A stretch of 64,000 bases of DNA from Larimichthys crocea (Eukaryota; Chordata; Actinopteri; Sciaenidae): contig NC_040027.1 of the NCBI RefSeq assembly GCF_000972845.2, forward strand, positions 8,295,608-8,359,607, in the 5' to 3' direction. How positions within the stretch are numbered: position 1 is the first letter of the stretch; each line of letters begins with the position of its first letter. Shown one piece after another: positions 59,991 through 64,000 of the stretch. Position numbers and translations under genes: made by a program. Under the pieces are notes generated by a model that made no database searches, was not told where the DNA came from, and was given only the letters and a program-made list of their open reading frames with translations.

Positions 59991-62900
59991 AAAGACAATA
60001 CCGGGGTCCAATCACAAACCCTCGTTCACTCTCTCACCTGAAATCTGCCTGCGAGATAAACTTCCATCAGTGAAATCCACAAACCTGTTTTTACCAGCTT
60101 GACTGTTTGATTCAAGGACGACATGGCCTAGTTTTTATGTGAGGATAAATCACACAAACACGTTACTGTGAAGAGGAAGCTGACTTTTATACGAAGGCAC
60201 AGAAACTGGAGCAGGTGTTTCTGGAGACTCCACCCGGCTTTTGTTGTTATCTCCAGTCTCGTTGACTACATCGAGCGAGTTGGTGAAAATCGCCACCATT
60301 TAAAAACCGAGACGGGCGCCAACAGTTAACTGGGACTTCTGTGAATCTATCTTCATATTGAAGAGTCTGTACATATTATGATATGGGATGTTTGTTTCCT
60401 ATTTTGCTCATTTGCTTTCCAACAATTAATTACCACTGGAGTATTCGTGCGCTCTCTGTGATTATCTTCCTCCGTCTGCCTCGTCACTGGAACAAATTTT
60501 AAAGTGGTGGTGCTGCAGACACACACACACAAAAAAAAAAAAGGTTTCATAGCTCCATTTTTTCGTACTTTCCATGCAGCCATGAAAAGATCAACTCTTC
60601 CACACACGGAGCTGGTGAAGTCTGACCTACTTAAAACACTTAATGCAGAGGGAATCATAATAAATGGTGTTTTACAGTCAGTACAGATGCCCTCTGAGTA
60701 AAGGCAATTACAGACCAATGCAGATGAAGAAATATTAAACCATCGCAGTGTAACAAGTCTTTTTTTTTTTAACTAAACTAGAAAGCAAAGCAACTGCCGT
60801 CAAGAGACTGTGTGGGTATTCGATCATTAGCAGCTGCTGAGACTCACCTGTTGGAAACACAGCACAGTCCAGAGAGTCTCCAAAGACAGGACAGGTATTC
60901 CCGTCCAACGTTCTTGTGATTTGGCTGCAAACCCTAAAGCCGTCTGCTTGAAACGTTTCTGTCAGAAGATGGCAAGCATCGGCCTACAGCGACAGGCAGG
61001 CAGGCAGGCAGGCAGCCGGGCGGGGACCTTTGTATGAATTCAATTTTGTATTCATTGGCCGCCGGACGTGTCATTGTTGTCAGCGCCGGCTTTGACAGTC
61101 ACATTTAGCGAATTGACAAGAGCTGATTAACACCGTGTCAGTTTGCAGACATGAAGCGACCCGTCCACGTTCTCACATCCGTGGACAGAAACCTTTCATC
61201 CGTTCACGAGCAACAAAGACCGGTGTCAGGAGGAGATCCAACAACACCGGGGCGGTCAGGGAGGAAGCTGACAGCGTGTTTGTCGTGTTTTTGTGCATAA
61301 ATATGATGTTTGACTCACCGGTAAATCAAAACATGATATAAAGAAGGTCTGGGGGAGCTCCTAAACCTCCGGTCAATGCGTGTGCACCCACACATTAAGG
61401 ATTCCCGGCCTGTAGCACTGACTGGATGTCCTGATGTTTGCTTTTCTTTCTTTACTGCTGCATGACGTTTGTGTTCGTCCTCGGGTCGCCGCTCTCCGCC
61501 TGCCGGGACGGCCCAGAGTCTTTTTATTTATTTATTTATTTATGATCCGGGTTTCCGCTCCATCGTTGCCTGGCAACGATAGCTTATTGAACATTTTATC
61601 AGGAGGTATTGGGATCAACCCGGGAGCGTGTCAGCGGTTCAGAGGCGCACTTCGTTGTAAATAGACGCCTCCGGCCGGCTCGACAGAGCCTGAGACGACT
61701 CGGACGAGTGTGGCTGGAGCTCATATTTAAAAAAAAAAGACATCTATCAATACAGGCAGGCGTCTTGATACATTATGTAACATCCCTCGCTAAGTGTGAC
61801 GTGTCTGTCCTCTGCTTCATGTTTCTTTTCCTGCTGTTGAACAAGGTGGGATGTGAGCTTCACATGTTCCCGTGTCAGCACGTCTTGTCTTTGTCTGAGC
61901 ACCACAGAGGAGATATCTCAGGAACACAACAGATGTGAGTTTGCTGCATAAAATGAGATTTATTGGTAAATAATGCACTACGTAAAAAGACGAAGAGTTC
62001 GTGGAGTTGCTGTTAGTTTTCTGAAGTGCTTATTAAAAGTTAAATCCACCCTGAATCCAAGAGGAGAACACATCAGTGAGAGTTCTCTGCTCGTTAATGT
62101 GAACGTTCAATAACACACACTCTGATTAGATCAGTCGGGGCACGTCGTCTAGTTTAAGGCCAAATTACATTTTTAATCCTTTTTATTCAAAGTGTGGAGT
62201 TTTGACATTAAGCTTTCTTTTCTTATGAAGTTTTTTCTGCGAGTCACTGCAGACCTAAGACAACCTACAAGGCCGTGTCCTAATTCTGCAGCTTTATGCT
62301 TTTGTGCGAAGCCGGCATCGTGTCTTCACTCGAATTATTCAGGACGAGTACTGACAAATGATTTTTGAGCTCGCTGCTGATCGACACTTGACATTTGAAG
62401 GTTTTTTTACGGACGTGCATCGCTGCATGTATCATTCCCTGTTAGTGGAAAACACTTGGCAGGTGCCCTGTGGAATCTTCTTGAACAAAGTTTGTGTTTA
62501 CATTCAGTGTTACTCATCGTGTGGTGAATGTATTTCGTCTTTACTTGCTGTCAGTCTTTTTCTTCTGGTGCACTGCAGCGATTCTCGGTGCTTCATCTCC
62601 ACCTGGAGACCAGCAGAATAAATCCATGTGGTCAAAGACAGTATAGACTTATGAAGGTGGAGAATCAGCTGATCCTAGAAGTGTTTTTCACTGTTTTAGT
62701 ATTCAAATTTGATCAGTAAACGAATCACAGGACTCTCCTGAGTGACCGGCTTTTCATTTCTGTGAAATCTTGTTTTGTCCGTCAGTTTGTCGTGACAGAT
62801 GGATGTAAATACCAGAGAAGCTGTGAAAGCAAACAGCTTGGCCGTCGCAGTTGGGAACAAAAGATGTCACTGATTTCATCCAAAAGTGACCCAAAAATAA

Positions 62901-64000
62901 AGAGTAGGTTTCTCAGCTTCTGCCGACAGATTTTAGGCTCTGTAATTTGGATGTTTCTTATCGAGGTTAACTTCTTTCGCTTCGCTGTGTTGGTTTGTGC
63001 ACAGGCTTTGACTCTTTGATACTCATGATGTGACCTCAGGTCAGGATCCACATGCAGAAGCCGTAATAGTTCCGTCCACTTCAAAACTTCACGTTGTATT
63101 CATTTTGGACACAGCTTCTGTTTTCAGGTGGAAAGATCCACCTGTGAACGTCCTTTAAGATTTCTCTCTTTGTAACATGACTTTGTAATTTTGTTGCATG
63201 ATATTTTCGTGTTGTGTGCTGCTTTGCAAAAGGTCGGCGTGGTGGCATTTCTCCATTTAACCTGCTCGTGTTTGTGGACATCAGGGTCTGTATCTGTGAC
63301 CAAAAAATTGGGATTACCGCCAATGGAGACGACTGATGAATTTCTCATTGTTGAACGTTGTAAGAAAAGGGACAGCTGACATTTACTGCAGATGTTTGAG
63401 ATGGACAAGTGCATCCAGACTCCGCTGTAACCGTGCTGGAAATATCTCAGCATCGTGTCACGTTATGTTTAGCCAATTAACCGGCGAGGCAGAAAAAAAA
63501 ATATCCTGCTACACAACAAAGTAGACCCAGAAATGCAAAGGTGTGCCATCAGGAAGCTCTTCTTCCGAGTGTTTTAGGGTGGATTTATCTTTTGACTGCA
63601 GTTATTTTCTGGAGGCTGCTTTTCTCCTCTCCTGTTGCTCTGCTGTAATAGATACTGGAGGTGAAGCTGAAGATGAGAGGAGGCGAGTTATGGAAGTGAA
63701 AGGGAATAGGTAATAGAAGGGAAGGATAGCGAAAGAAGAGAGGAAACGAGGCGCGGGAGGCAAAGCTCAACTCTGGGTTTTTTTGAATAAAAATGAGGCT
63801 GGGTGTGCAGAGATTACTCTCTTTTTGTCTCGGCTCTACCCGGCTGTCCTCGTTCTCCTCCTAAAGCTCCCAAACCTCTCTCACTCGCTCTGCTTCCAGA
63901 CTCACATTCCCACCGACTAACGGCCTAAAAGCAAACGAGTCCGGTTTTTCTTCGTAGATGCATGATTCTCACAAACATTTCGGCCTTTTTTGTTTTAGCT
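59991..64000. other. Downstream of ephb1: 3' UTR remainder or intergenic
   Basis: No further gene recognised. A short (GGCA)n run at 60992-61015 and a TTTA run near 61520 are present. ORFs up to about 120 codons (e.g. minus strand 60353-60718) have no recognisable domain, no supporting splice structure and AT-rich codon use, so none is called. Confidence 0.6.

Noticed and set aside
60353..60718. 121-codon ORF on the minus strand downstream of ephb1
   Set aside because: Contains a microsatellite-derived CVCVC stretch and no domain; in the probable 3' UTR or intergenic region.

Overview
The window looks like teleost fish genomic DNA. It has vertebrate-style introns with GT...AG sites and very abundant (CA/GT)n microsatellites. 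It also carries a Tc1-like transposase fossil, L2-type LINE tails, a hAT-type MITE, and several repeat motifs known from many fish genomes. No prokaryotic, viral or CRISPR features were seen. The percomorph/teleost assignment is inference from repeat content and the protein; no species can be named.

One protein-coding gene is supported, on the + strand across most of the window: an Eph receptor tyrosine kinase best matched to EphB1 (ephb1). Nineteen coding segments were located from 10717 to the stop codon at 59753-59755. They encode, in order, the ephrin-binding domain (exons 2, 3a, 3b, 3c), the cysteine-rich/EGF-like region (3c, 4), two fibronectin type III domains (5a, 5b, 6, 7), the transmembrane helix (8), the juxtamembrane region (9, 10), the tyrosine kinase (10, 11, 12a, 12b, 13, 14) and the SAM domain with C-terminal tail (15, 16). 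Phases agree at every junction and give about 996 residues without the signal-peptide exon, which was not found and probably lies upstream of the window. Residue numbers below count from the first codon of exon 2.

Layout: 1-10716 is probably intron 1 and holds a Tc1 fossil, a 50-bp minisatellite, a 188-bp duplication with GT tracts, and a 1.4-kb GCTAA-type degenerate satellite. 10717-12872 holds the ligand-binding exons. 12873-31790 holds large introns around the cysteine-rich and FN3 exons, with LINE fragments and a complex repeat containing an 80-bp palindrome. 31916-41844 is a large intron rich in copies of that repeat. 41845-44106 holds the FN3-2, transmembrane and juxtamembrane exons. 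44107-59755 holds the kinase and SAM exons and includes a duplicated, frameshifted copy of exon 12a. 59756-64000 is 3' UTR plus apparently empty downstream sequence.

Main points of interest: four introns interrupt exons that I recall as single in mammalian EPHB1; an exon-containing segment is repeated 3 kb apart with mostly indel differences (possible assembly artefact); two in-frame acceptors differ by 66 bp in the juxtamembrane exon; a hAT MITE has a perfect 8-bp target duplication; and a near-perfect 80-bp palindrome is built from two repeat ends. I found no evidence for a wholly new biological system.
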